NCBI GenBank assembly: GCA_947176895.1
Contig: CAMWSK010000009.1
Location: 21,576-85,575, forward strand
Length of the DNA: 64,000 nt
Direction of reading: 5' to 3'
Origin: an uncultured Prevotellaceae bacterium
GTDB taxonomy: Bacteria > Bacteroidota > Bacteroidia > Bacteroidales > Bacteroidaceae
Shown: piece by piece, positions 9,108 through 17,519 of the stretch
How the letters are laid out: each line of letters opens with the position of its first letter
Position numbering within the stretch: the first letter of the stretch is position 1
Translations under genes and position numbers: made by a program
The notes under the pieces: generated by a model
What the model was told of the DNA's origin: nothing
Seen by the model: the letters and a program-made list of their open reading frames with translations, nothing else
Database searches by the model: none

Positions 9108-10802
9108 CTAAATCCGTTGTAGAAATTCATAAACGCTTTCACGCATAGCCCTTGTCTCCGAATTTTCAATCTTTGCCGGCATACTTAGCACATGTCGGGC
9201 GATAGATACGGAGCGTTCCGAATCTTCACCAATCCACAACAAGAAACGAGCATAAAAAGGTTCAACAAGTCCCGGTCTCATCGTACATACTCGTCCATAA
9301 TAGGCATCGGCTTCTTTCAATCTGCCAAGTTGCGCGTTGGCATCCCCCAATGCCATATACCACTGGGATTTGTTATGATACTGAACCAACCTACCACAGG
9401 TGATGATTATTGCCATTTGGTCTCCAACCGCTATTTGGGCATCAGCCATAGAGGTAAGGCAAATCGGATTATGCCTTACAAACCATGGAACAGGTTTATG
9501 GTCGAAAATGTTCGTGGGTGTCGTTTCCAAACTGCGGTATCTGTCAAGATAGGTCCAGAAAGATAAATTACAAAAAAAGCAGAAAACAAGAAACGTCAGA
9601 TTAAGGGTAGCAAATGACCGCACATAACGTTTGGACAAGTTCATTCCTTTACCCATAGGCGTTAGTGCCAGCATTACAACGACAGGAACATAAATTGCAG
9701 GTATTGAGGATGGATAAGAAAATAGCGAAAAACACAGCACGCTAATCAGAGCATACAAAAAACTATGCTCATCTTCAGAAGCATCTCTCTTCCACAATGT
9801 AGCACACAAAAAAATCATAAATGCCATCAACAGACAGAAGCCCACCAGTCCCTGTTCCACCAGGACCCCAAGGATTTCATTATATGCGACAGACACGTCA
9901 TCAGCTTCTCTTTTTATGAAGGTACTCGCTCCTGACAAATACTCTGTTTGCTTATCCATATACCTGCGGAGAAAACTACCTGTTCCATTGCCAAACACGG
10001 GTGCATCACAAAACATCAACAGGGAAACTTTCCATATTGTGAGGCGGGCAAACACAGAATCCGGTCGATAGCAAATAAAAGCGATTGCCTGCAATGTAAG
10101 AAAGCATGCACTTAATGCCATAAACTTAATAGATTTCGTCTTTCTCTTCCTTCTTCGTCTAAAACAGCACACGCCGGCAGCAACACTGACAGCAAACCAG
10201 GATGCCCTGGAATCGGCAATGACGATAGCGCAAAGCAGTATGACTGCACACATCACTATCAGCACTTGTTCGCATCTTGACCGGATACCAAATCTTACGA
10301 ACCGCAGGAATAATATTGTCATCCCCAAAGCGAGATATCCGCCAAGCGGGCCGGGGTTCCCGAAAGCTCCTGTTGCAGGGAAATGGGCATGAAGACTATT
10401 CCAGACACCGAACTGCTGCATTATTGCCACTGCAGCTTGTACTACAGAAGACAATATTATACCCCATTGAACCATCATCACCCCATAATCCTTTCTTGGC
10501 AAATTACGAAAAAAGAACCATATCCCGACTAAGGAAAATGTTCTGCTTAGGGTAGTCACATCCAATGGAAGACAAACATTGAACAGGCAATATGATATAA
10601 AACACACAAATAAGATGTCAATCTTATCGATATTTACTCGAATAGTTCCTTTATGGGTAAAATAGGATAGGGCAGCAAAACACAGAATGCCGAGTGAAAG
10701 CATTGCATACTCCTCACCACCGACAAGAAAAAACCAAATCTGTGGTAAGGAGTACACAATACACAGAACCGACAAAACTATAACTTTCTGCCTTACTTCC
10801 AC
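9108..10802 (-). CDS. O-antigen ligase/polymerase-like membrane protein with C-terminal repeat domain
   Basis: 564 residues with about ten hydrophobic segments between residues 5 and 410, then a soluble C-terminal region (about 450-564). Blocks typical of the Wzy/WaaL-type O-antigen ligase family are GNPGPLGGYLALG, IADSRASWFAVSVA, VFGNGTGSF and, after a long loop, AYNEILGVLVEQGLVGF. The C-terminal part contains a TPR-like stretch (WYMALGDANAQLGRLKEADAYY). Members transfer or polymerise lipid-linked glycans at the periplasmic face, and some glycosylate proteins; the acceptor here is unknown. The gene overlaps the secreted 237-residue protein by 10 bases, so it is the last cistron of the three-gene unit inside the direct repeats. 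Confidence 0.75.
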   Translation of the reverse strand: MEVRQKVIVLSVLCIVYSLPQIWFFLVGGEEYAMLSLGILCFAALSYFTHKGTIRVNIDKIDILFVCFISYCLFNVCLPLDVTTLSRTFSLVGIWFFFRNLPRKDYGVMMVQWGIILSSVVQAAVAIMQQFGVWNSLHAHFPATGAFGNPGPLGGYLALGMTILFLRFVRFGIRSRCEQVLIVMCAVILLCAIVIADSRASWFAVSVAAGVCCFRRRRKRKTKSIKFMALSACFLTLQAIAFICYRPDSVFARLTIWKVSLLMFCDAPVFGNGTGSFLRRYMDKQTEYLSGASTFIKREADDVSVAYNEILGVLVEQGLVGFCLLMAFMIFLCATLWKRDASEDEHSFLYALISVLCFSLFSYPSSIPAIYVPVVVMLALTPMGKGMNLSKRYVRSFATLNLTFLVFCFFCNLSFWTYLDRYRSLETTPTNIFDHKPVPWFVRHNPICLTSMADAQIAVGDQMAIIITCGRLVQYHNKSQWYMALGDANAQLGRLKEADAYYGRVCTMRPGLVEPFYARFLLWIGEDSERSVSIARHVLSMPAKIENSETRAMRESVYEFLQRI

Positions 10803-11506
10803 TTCTTGTGCTTTAGAATATTCCCCTCCTTCCAGATTTTATGTTTCCAAGTGGTGCCGCTAAGGTCTGCAGCACAGCTATCGGTGTTTCCGCTTGAATT
10901 TATCGTCAGTTTAACCGTTTCCGTATATTCCAATGCGAATGCGGGAGCCGGAACATACTTATAAGCAAAAGCGGGAGCATCATACACCACCGTTGCCTTG
11001 TCCTTGTTGACAACGACAACCAGCATATTGCCTGCATCAACATCATAATCGAAAAAATATGCTGCAAAGATCAAAGCAAAGCTCCCGTCATCAAGTGGGA
11101 CTTGCAGAAAGGTACGTTGCTCGTTTTCCTGTTGCGTCAGGTGTTCCACTGTCCAAAAAGGACCATATCCCCATCTCGTCAATATCGGGTGTCCGTTATA
11201 CATGATACGTACGCCCTCGTTCATTCGTCGGCCAAAAGATTCAATCGGAGAGTCCACGTTCATCTCCTTTACGTCTATCCGTTGAATATCATACATATAT
11301 TTCCCATTGGACGAGAAAACTCGTTCACTGCCCCATACATAAATAGGATATTCGTCCGAAGCGGTTATCTCTTCTCCTTTTATAAACTCGGAATTGGAAC
11401 CAGGAACAACAAGGCCATTCCTCCAAGTAAATATATCTTCACTCTGTGCCCATACGGCCATACAACTTGCGTAAATGCAAAGAATCAATAATACAATCTT
11501 TCTCAT
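10793..11506 (-). CDS. Secreted protein of unknown function (possible immunity partner)
   Basis: 237 residues beginning with a clear signal peptide (MRKIVLLILCIYASCMAVWAQ). I do not recognise the family. The mature part is beta-rich by appearance (repeated short hydrophobic stretches, for example FALIFAAYFFDYD and MLVVVVNKDKATVVYD) and ends in a basic tail (GNILKHKKWK). It lies 8 bases after the Cys-rich/amidase-like gene and overlaps the O-antigen-ligase-like gene. A periplasmic protein next to a putative peptidoglycan amidase could be its inhibitor, but only gene position and export signal support this. Confidence 0.6.
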   Translation of the reverse strand: MRKIVLLILCIYASCMAVWAQSEDIFTWRNGLVVPGSNSEFIKGEEITASDEYPIYVWGSERVFSSNGKYMYDIQRIDVKEMNVDSPIESFGRRMNEGVRIMYNGHPILTRWGYGPFWTVEHLTQQENEQRTFLQVPLDDGSFALIFAAYFFDYDVDAGNMLVVVVNKDKATVVYDAPAFAYKYVPAPAFALEYTETVKLTINSSGNTDSCAADLSGTTWKHKIWKEGNILKHKKWK

Positions 11507-11514
11507 TTCTGTTA

Positions 11515-12615
11515 CTATTTATAATAATAATAAAATTCTACTTTACCTTTCTTTCCTGAGCCATAACTGTAGCTAAGTAATGTTTTGCTTTCTCGTTTAT
11601 TTGCTCCCGTATCCATTGTATTCGGAACTTGTCCACCCCATGAGGGAGATTTACCTCCTTCTCCTGGTACTACCACAACCACGTGTCCACTATTATTACC
11701 GGGTGCTATATATCCAGCAACCACGAAATAGCCTTGGTTAGCCAAAGACTGTGCTTCCGACAACTGTATCTTTCGCCAATGCTCCGGAGTTTTTCGCCAG
11801 TACATTGTCATTTCATTGGCCATACAGTTCATTCCAGAAGGCAGGAAACCGAAGAGTTCTTTAAACATTTCCTGAACACCATAGTTGCAAGCAGAAAGAG
11901 ATGTGCTTCCTACCCGTTTTGTTGCCCGTTGGACAGCCAATGGCGCAGCAGCAGTGATTCTTTCTGCTGTCACTTTAGTTGGTTGGGCAACAGAGCCACC
12001 TCCTCCGCCAGAGGAAGAGCCGCCACCGGTAGAGGTTGACCCTCCTCCCCCTCCTCCGGGTTTATTCCCCTCTCCCTGACCTGTTTCCAAGTCATCTCTT
12101 GGATTCTTTCCACAGATACAGGGATAAGTATGACAAACAGGACAGCATCCGCATGATCCATTCTTCTTCTCCTGATGACAGATGTCACAGGTTTCACTCG
12201 TACTACAGATGCATTCATTTAGATTCTTGCCATACGTATCACACTTTGGATATATAACAAAACATGTGCATTCTGTCTCGGATTTATGGCAAAAAGAACA
12301 AGTTATGTACCCTCCATCCTCAGGCGCTAAAGTTCCCGATGCTCTGCGCGAACGTGGAATGCGGGAACTCTTTGATTCCTGAATGTTTAAAAATAGATGA
12401 AAACCATCACCACTGTCTAATTTCCGCATGGAAGAAAGCGACGGATTCCGAACAAAGCGAAACACCGTCTCGCCCTTTTGTATTCTTGTACCGCAAATCA
12501 TCGATCCATCCATGCGAGTAGCAATGAAATACCCTGTAAAATGTGTCTTCTCAAAGTTATAGGAAAGATTTGCTTGCCCTGTTCCTCTAAAAAGAAGGGA
12601 ACTCCTCATGCCCAT
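11515..12615 (-). CDS. Cys-rich protein with C-terminal papain-fold amidase-like domain (possible toxin, N-terminus damaged)
   Basis: 366 residues from the ATG at 12615. Three parts are visible: an N-terminal beta-rich region (1-100); a Cys-rich region (106-168) with 15 cysteines in CxxC, CxC and CxCC patterns; and, after a glycine/serine linker (187-207), a C-terminal domain. That domain has candidate nucleophile Cys243 in SACNYGVQEMF and His311 in SGHVVVVVPG, with ANQGYFVVAGY between them. This arrangement resembles NlpC/P60/CHAP-like amidases used as toxins or cell-wall hydrolases. There is no signal peptide. Related-looking coding sequence continues upstream in other frames (12624-12806), so the true N-terminus may be lost by frameshift. 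The function is inferred from motifs. Confidence 0.6.
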   Translation of the reverse strand: MGMRSSLLFRGTGQANLSYNFEKTHFTGYFIATRMDGSMICGTRIQKGETVFRFVRNPSLSSMRKLDSGDGFHLFLNIQESKSSRIPRSRRASGTLAPEDGGYITCSFCHKSETECTCFVIYPKCDTYGKNLNECICSTSETCDICHQEKKNGSCGCCPVCHTYPCICGKNPRDDLETGQGEGNKPGGGGGGSTSTGGGSSSGGGGGSVAQPTKVTAERITAAAPLAVQRATKRVGSTSLSACNYGVQEMFKELFGFLPSGMNCMANEMTMYWRKTPEHWRKIQLSEAQSLANQGYFVVAGYIAPGNNSGHVVVVVPGEGGKSPSWGGQVPNTMDTGANKRESKTLLSYSYGSGKKGKVEFYYYYK

Positions 12616-12623
12616 AATTATGA

Positions 12624-12806
12624 CTATGAATCCAATATTGTCATTCCTCTTTCAATAATATTCACCTCTAATTTTGTTCCTAATACTCCGTCATCTGGAC
12701 AAGGAACCGCAATCGGTTTGTTAACGGACAACAAATATAATGAATTTTCCACAAAACGTGTGGGTCGGGGACAAGAAATCCATATTGCACCCCATTCGGT
12801 GAAAAG
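12624..12806 (-). pseudogene. Out-of-frame coding remnant upstream of the amidase-like gene
   Basis: Sixty open codons without a start codon run from the direct repeat to a TAG at 12624-12626. The residues look protein-like, including ENSLYLLSVNKPIAVPCPDDG followed by VLGTKLEVNIIERGMT. The first in-frame stop lies inside the right direct repeat (TAA, 12807-12809). After the TAG, a third frame reads HSHNYGHEEFPSF before the frame of the amidase-like gene takes over. Two small indels would join all three. I read this as the decayed 5' part of the same gene, cut off at the repeat; this is inference without homologues. Confidence 0.45.
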
Positions 12807-12820
12807 TTATTACGTACCAT
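12805..12820 (+). repeat. Right copy of 16-bp direct repeat
   Basis: An exact copy of AGTTATTACGTACCAT found at 9064-9079. It marks the right edge of the three-gene minus-strand segment and lies upstream of the candidate enhancer and sigma-54 promoter of the efflux operon. Confidence 0.65.
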
Positions 12821-12937
12821 TCCTTATTTTTGTCATCGCAAATCCAATGATGATGGCTACAAAAAAAAACGAAAAATGTGTGGAGGATGATGGGTGGTGG
12901 AGGCAGGAGGCAGTAAGACAGGGACACCATCGCACAT

Positions 12938-12954
12938 GTGTCAAATTTGTGGAC
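12938..12954. promoter_or_regulatory. Candidate upstream activator site of the ABC efflux operon
   Basis: GTGTCAAATTTGTGGAC contains the palindrome CAAATTTG and shares 14 of 17 positions with the site upstream of the NtrC-type regulator (9039-9055, minus strand). It ends 78 bases before the -24 element of the candidate sigma-54 promoter, a normal distance for an NtrC-family enhancer. The palindrome CACATGTG (12933-12940) overlaps its left end. Confidence 0.4.
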
Positions 12955-13032
12955 GTCGGGCCGTTAATCTATTGGACATCGAGTGATGTATATGTATTTT
13001 TAATGTTTTGGAAAATAGGTGATTATTGTCTT

Positions 13033-13047
13033 TGGCATGCTATTTGT
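13033..13047 (+). promoter_or_regulatory. Candidate sigma-54 (-24/-12) promoter
   Basis: TGGCATG, four bases (CTAT), then TTGT matches the RpoN consensus TGGCACG-N4-TTGC with exact spacing, an intact -24 GG and GT in place of GC at -12. The start of transcription would fall near 13058-13060, about 28 bases before the adaptor gene. This fits control by the NtrC-type regulator encoded at 7633-8967. Confidence 0.6.
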
Positions 13048-13087
13048 ATTTGTCATCAGGGAACCATTCTATCCTAACAGATAAACA

Positions 13088-14356
13088 ATGCAAATGAACA
13101 ATCAGGGTATGGACACAAAAATCGAGAAACGTTCTCGGTTCTCAAAGAAAATGATGTATGTACTTTTGGGGCTAAGCGTAGTGCTCTTCGCCCTGGTGTG
13201 GATTTCTCTTCGGGTCACTTCATCCTCGATGGATGTGGACAAGGGTGGGGTAACCATCTCCGCCGTGAGGAAAGGGGAGTTTGTGGATTACATCCGCGTG
13301 GTAGGACAAGTGATTCCCGACCACATCATCTATCTGGATGCCATTGAGGGCGGACGGGTGGAGGAGCGTTTGATAGAGGAAGGGGCGCAGGTGAAAGCCG
13401 GAGATGTGATTTTGCGCCTGAGCAATCCCCTGTTGAACATTGGTATTCTGCAAAGCGAGGCCGACCTGGCTTATCAAGAGAATGAGCTGCGCAATACGCG
13501 CCTGAACATGGAGCAAGAGCATCTTCGCCTGAAGCAGGAACGCATTATGCTGAACAAAGAGTGGGTGCAAAAGCAACGTCGCTATCAGCAAAATACGCAT
13601 TTGTATGAAAGGCAGTTAATTTCTCGGGAAGATTATTTGCGGGCAGAGGAAGATTTTCATACCGTCACGGAGCAAATCAACGTGTTGGATGAAAGAATCA
13701 GACAGGATATGCAGTTGCGCACGAAGCAATTGCAAAGCCTGAACGAGAATATACAAAACATTAGAAGAAGCCTGCAGCTGGTGCGCGAACGCATGGAGAA
13801 CCTAAAGGTAAAGGCACCCGCTGACGGACAGTTGGGCAACCTCGAGGCCCAGATAGGGCAGTCTATCGCTCAGGGTGAGCGCATAGGACAAATCATCACA
13901 CCCGAATTGAAAATAGAAGCCAGGATAGACGAGCATTATGTGGAACGTATTCATCCCGGCCTGTCGGCCACCTTTGAACGTGAGGGGAAGAAATATAGGT
14001 TGAGCATGTCAAAGGTCTATCCTGAAGTGCAGGATGGACAATTCCGCACAGACTTGCATTTCATCGCAGAACGGCCCGTAAATATCCGTTCCGGACAGAC
14101 GTATCACTTGGATTTGCAGTTGGGTGATTCCGCTGAGGCGCTTCTGCTGCCCCGCGGCAGTTTCTATCAGTCGAGCGGAGGGGGATATGTGTATGTGGTG
14201 GATGATGAGGAGAAGGTCGCTCGCCTGCGTCACATACGATTGGGAAGGCAAAACCCGTTATATTATGAGGTGTTGGAAGGGTTGCTTCCCGGAGAGAAAG
14301 TGATAATTTCCACCTATGACTTCTATGGTAAAAACGAACGATTGAATTTACGATGA
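13088..14356 (+). CDS. Periplasmic adaptor (membrane fusion) protein, MacA/HlyD-type
   Basis: 422 residues. A single membrane anchor (about 23-42) is followed by a beta-barrel/lipoyl half-motif (GRVEERLIEEGAQVKAGDVIL), a long coiled-coil hairpin (about 125-240, rich in Glu/Gln/Arg heptads), the second lipoyl half (VKAPADGQLGNL) and a membrane-proximal barrel. It would couple the inner-membrane ABC transporter to an outer-membrane TolC-like channel; no such channel gene is in the window. ATG codons at 13094 and 13109 are possible alternative starts. The stop overlaps the permease start by 4 bases. Its promoter is the candidate RpoN site 41-55 bases upstream. Confidence 0.92.
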   Translation: MQMNNQGMDTKIEKRSRFSKKMMYVLLGLSVVLFALVWISLRVTSSSMDVDKGGVTISAVRKGEFVDYIRVVGQVIPDHIIYLDAIEGGRVEERLIEEGAQVKAGDVILRLSNPLLNIGILQSEADLAYQENELRNTRLNMEQEHLRLKQERIMLNKEWVQKQRRYQQNTHLYERQLISREDYLRAEEDFHTVTEQINVLDERIRQDMQLRTKQLQSLNENIQNIRRSLQLVRERMENLKVKAPADGQLGNLEAQIGQSIAQGERIGQIITPELKIEARIDEHYVERIHPGLSATFEREGKKYRLSMSKVYPEVQDGQFRTDLHFIAERPVNIRSGQTYHLDLQLGDSAEALLLPRGSFYQSSGGGYVYVVDDEEKVARLRHIRLGRQNPLYYEVLEGLLPGEKVIISTYDFYGKNERLNLR

Positions 14357-16761
14357 TGGAATATTTGTCTCAGATTATTAAAAGCCAAAGGACCAAGAAA
14401 TCGCTTTCGGCTCTGAATCTCTTTGGCCTTTCCGTGTGCATCGGTGCGGCACTGCTGATTCTGTTTTATGTGAGGTTTGAGTTAAGTTTTGACACGTTTC
14501 ATGAGGGCGACCGAATCTATCGGGTGGAGAGTAGGCTGCATGAGGGAAAGGTCTTGACAGACAACTGGGCCACGACCACCTTTGGTCATGCACCCGTGAT
14601 GGCCCGCGAGATTCCGGGCATCGAACAATATGCACGGGTGACGGCGCAGGATCGCGAACAGGAAGTGACCTATCAAGACCGCCAGTTCATGGAAGAGGAT
14701 TATTGCTATACGGAACCCTCTTTCTTTGACTTGTTCAACTTCCCCATAGTCAAGGGGGAGAAGACGGGTCAGCTGGTGCGCCCCAACACGGTGGTGGTGA
14801 CGGAGAGTACGGCGCACAGATATTTCGCAGATGGCGACCCTATAGGGAAAATCCTGACGTTTAAGACTCCCGCGGCGGAACAACATTTCGAGGTGACCGG
14901 CATCATCGCTGACATGCCCTATAATTCTCATTTGCGCTATGACTTTTTGTTGTCTTACTCCTCCATTCCTGAGACACGTCGCGACATTTGGTTCGTTCAT
15001 GGCGTGTACACCTATGTTCGTCTTGAACCGGGTAAACGGCCCGACGACATTGCCGAGGGGTTTCATGCGATATCACATAAGTATAAGACTGCGGCATTGA
15101 ACCATAAGGATTGGCGGGTAGAGTTGGTGCCGTTAAAGGACATACACCTGACTCCTCGCAAGTCGTATGAAAAAGAAGAGAAGGGTAGCAGGACTGCCGT
15201 ACAGATTCTCTTCATCATGGCCATCGCCTTGTTGCTTATCGGGTGGGGTAATGCCCTGAACCTGACCATTGCGAGGTATTTGGAACGGGGGCGGGAGTTT
15301 GGACTGCGCAAGGTGTTTGGAGCGTCTCGCCGACAAATCATCGTGCAGGGTTTGTTGGAATCCGCGTTGTTTAACCTGTTGGCCTTGGTCATGGCTTTGG
15401 GATGGATAGAGGTCTTGTTGCCAACGGTGTCGCGCTGGGTCGGCCGGAATTTTGCCTTCGATGTGCTCTATTCCTGGGAATGTTGGGGCATGTTGGCTGC
15501 CGTTTTCCTGTGCGGAACCTTGTTTGTCGGGTTGTATCCGTCGTTCCTGCTTACCCGCATCCGTCCGTCAGACATCATGCGGGGCAAGTACTTGCATAGC
15601 CGAAGGGGAAACAGCATCCGGAAGATACTGATGGTTGTTCAGTTTGTCGCGTCTTTCGTCTTGGTGTCGGGTACCCTGGTTGTGGTAAAGCAAGTACAAT
15701 ATATGCAACAGAAAACCGCATCCGAGTCGTATAATCGCATTGTCGTATTGAAACATCCTGCCTTGACGGACAACATGGACGTGCAGATGTTGAACTTCAA
15801 GAAACGGTTGGAGCAAGAGTCTTATATCCGTTGTGTGGCGGTGTCGGGGGCTGTGCCCGGTGCCGAGGTGGCAAACTATTTTACTAACCGCCCCTACGGA
15901 AGCGACATGTCGGAGGTGAAACTGATACAAATGTTTGCTGTGGACGTTGATTATCTGTTGCTGTATGGGTTGCAACCTGTGTGTGGACGTGGCTTTTCCG
16001 AGGACTATGGAAATGAACTGAACAAGGTGGTATTGAACGAAGAGGCGGTGCGCTTGCTGGGTTTTGCTTCTGCGGAGGACGCCATAGGCCGGCGGTTGTC
16101 AATGGAGGTTCTGAAAGAACCGCTTGAGGTGATAGGTGTGGTGAGGAACTATCACCAGCAGTCATTGGCCGAGTCCTATAAGCCGATAATGTTTTTCATC
16201 AAGGAGCGTGTGCCCTTGATAGCGACCCCATATATCTCTATTCAGTTAAACACGGAAATCGACTCTACACAATTGGACAGGATAGAGCGCATCTATAAAA
16301 CGTATTTTCCTTCAGCCGTATTCTCCTGCTTCAGACTGAAAGATTACAATGACGATATATACAAATCGGACCGTAATTTCAGTTGGATTTTTATGTGTGC
16401 GTCGTTGCTTGCCATCTTTGTCGCGTGTTTGGGACTATGGATTATGACTCTCTTCTCTACGATGGCTCGTGTAAAGGAGATAGGCATAAGGAAGGTGTTG
16501 GGTGCTGACAGGAAAAGCCTTCTTCTGGTGTTGACGAAGGAACTGATAGGCCTGACGCTATTGGCCACCGTGCTGGGTACCCCCCTGTCGGTGGTGTTGA
16601 TGGACGGGTGGCTGAAAACGTATGCTTTCCATATCACCCAGCCTTGGTGGGGATATGCCATGGCCTTTGGGGTGATGTTGCTGGTGGTGTTGCTGACGGT
16701 GGCTCATCAGGTATGGCGTGTGATACGTTTGAAACCCATGGATGTGTTAAGGAATGAATAA
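14353..16761 (+). CDS. ABC transporter permease, duplicated FtsX/MacB type
   Basis: 802 residues, with two MacB-like units fused. Each has a first membrane helix (about 17-38 and 425-445), a large periplasmic domain (about 40-270 and 450-670) and three further helices ending in the cytoplasm. The cytoplasmic coupling motifs REFGLRKVFGASR and KEIGIRKVLGADR show the internal duplication. Bacteroidota carry many such eight-helix mechanotransmission transporters. The substrate (drug, peptide, lipid or lipoprotein) cannot be told. It lies between the adaptor (4-base overlap) and the ATPase (20-base gap). Confidence 0.92.
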   Translation: MMEYLSQIIKSQRTKKSLSALNLFGLSVCIGAALLILFYVRFELSFDTFHEGDRIYRVESRLHEGKVLTDNWATTTFGHAPVMAREIPGIEQYARVTAQDREQEVTYQDRQFMEEDYCYTEPSFFDLFNFPIVKGEKTGQLVRPNTVVVTESTAHRYFADGDPIGKILTFKTPAAEQHFEVTGIIADMPYNSHLRYDFLLSYSSIPETRRDIWFVHGVYTYVRLEPGKRPDDIAEGFHAISHKYKTAALNHKDWRVELVPLKDIHLTPRKSYEKEEKGSRTAVQILFIMAIALLLIGWGNALNLTIARYLERGREFGLRKVFGASRRQIIVQGLLESALFNLLALVMALGWIEVLLPTVSRWVGRNFAFDVLYSWECWGMLAAVFLCGTLFVGLYPSFLLTRIRPSDIMRGKYLHSRRGNSIRKILMVVQFVASFVLVSGTLVVVKQVQYMQQKTASESYNRIVVLKHPALTDNMDVQMLNFKKRLEQESYIRCVAVSGAVPGAEVANYFTNRPYGSDMSEVKLIQMFAVDVDYLLLYGLQPVCGRGFSEDYGNELNKVVLNEEAVRLLGFASAEDAIGRRLSMEVLKEPLEVIGVVRNYHQQSLAESYKPIMFFIKERVPLIATPYISIQLNTEIDSTQLDRIERIYKTYFPSAVFSCFRLKDYNDDIYKSDRNFSWIFMCASLLAIFVACLGLWIMTLFSTMARVKEIGIRKVLGADRKSLLLVLTKELIGLTLLATVLGTPLSVVLMDGWLKTYAFHITQPWWGYAMAFGVMLLVVLLTVAHQVWRVIRLKPMDVLRNE

Positions 16762-16781
16762 GTCTGACAAGGTGTAAGAAT

Positions 16782-17453
16782 ATGATTAAAACAGAAAACC
16801 TTTCAATGGTCTTCACAACTGAGGAGGTGCAGACCCGCGCGTTGAGTGGCGTAAGTTTAGAGATTGGACAAGGCGAGTTTGTGGCCATCATGGGGCCTTC
16901 GGGATGTGGAAAATCCACATTGCTGAACATCCTGGGCACACTGGACACGCCAACCTCCGGCAAATATTTTATTCATGGGAAGGACATGACCCAAATGAAT
17001 GAGAGCCGGTTGACCATGTTTCGTAAGAGAAATATCGGATTCGTTTTTCAAAGTTTTAATTTGATAGACGAACTGACCGTGTTTGAAAACGTGGAACTGC
17101 CTTTGGTCTATTTGGGTATGCGAAAGAAGGAACGAACAATCAGGGTGATGACCGTGCTGGAACAAATGAATATGGCTCATCGTGCCGCACACTTTCCGCA
17201 GCAATTGTCAGGAGGCCAACAACAGCGGGTTGCCATTGCCCGAGCCGTCGTTACGGACTGTCCGTTGATATTGGCTGATGAACCTACGGGCAATTTGGAC
17301 TCTGCCCACGGAGTTGAGGTGATGACATTGCTGCAACAACTGAACCGAAAAGGAACCACCATCATCATGGTTACGCACTCGGAAAGGGATGCCGGCTACG
17401 CGAATCGAATCATCTATCTGCTGGATGGCAGGATTGTAGGTGGAAGAGGATGA
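16782..17453 (+). CDS. ABC transporter ATP-binding protein, MacB/LolD-type
   Basis: 223 residues. Walker A is GPSGCGKST (38-46), the Q loop is FQS (88-90), the signature is LSGGQQQ (141-147), Walker B is LILADE (161-166) and the switch His is 198. The short length, the V(F/V)ENVELPL block and the HFPQQLSGGQQQR stretch are typical of the LolD/MacB ATPase family. It powers the duplicated permease encoded just upstream. It is the last gene of the operon, and a 15-bp hairpin follows 10 bases after the stop. Confidence 0.95.
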   Translation: MIKTENLSMVFTTEEVQTRALSGVSLEIGQGEFVAIMGPSGCGKSTLLNILGTLDTPTSGKYFIHGKDMTQMNESRLTMFRKRNIGFVFQSFNLIDELTVFENVELPLVYLGMRKKERTIRVMTVLEQMNMAHRAAHFPQQLSGGQQQRVAIARAVVTDCPLILADEPTGNLDSAHGVEVMTLLQQLNRKGTTIIMVTHSERDAGYANRIIYLLDGRIVGGRG

Positions 17454-17463
17454 GGGAAAACAA

Positions 17464-17499
17464 ATGATGACGGGTGCCTAATAAGGCACCCGTCATCAT
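17464..17499 (-). terminator. Hairpin between convergent genes
   Basis: A perfect 15-bp stem, ATGATGACGGGTGCC and its complement, encloses a TAATAA loop. On the minus strand it is followed by TTGTTTTCC, so it fits best as terminator of the GH20 gene. On the plus strand it has no T tract but may still block read-through from the efflux operon. Confidence 0.7.
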
Positions 17500-17519
17500 C
17501 AATAGGTTCGGTTGCAGAC

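Noticed and set aside
12478..13077. 199-codon plus-strand frame ending just before the MacA-type gene
   Set aside because: It runs antisense to the amidase-like gene and its remnant and across the direct repeat and sigma-54 promoter; composition is not protein-like.
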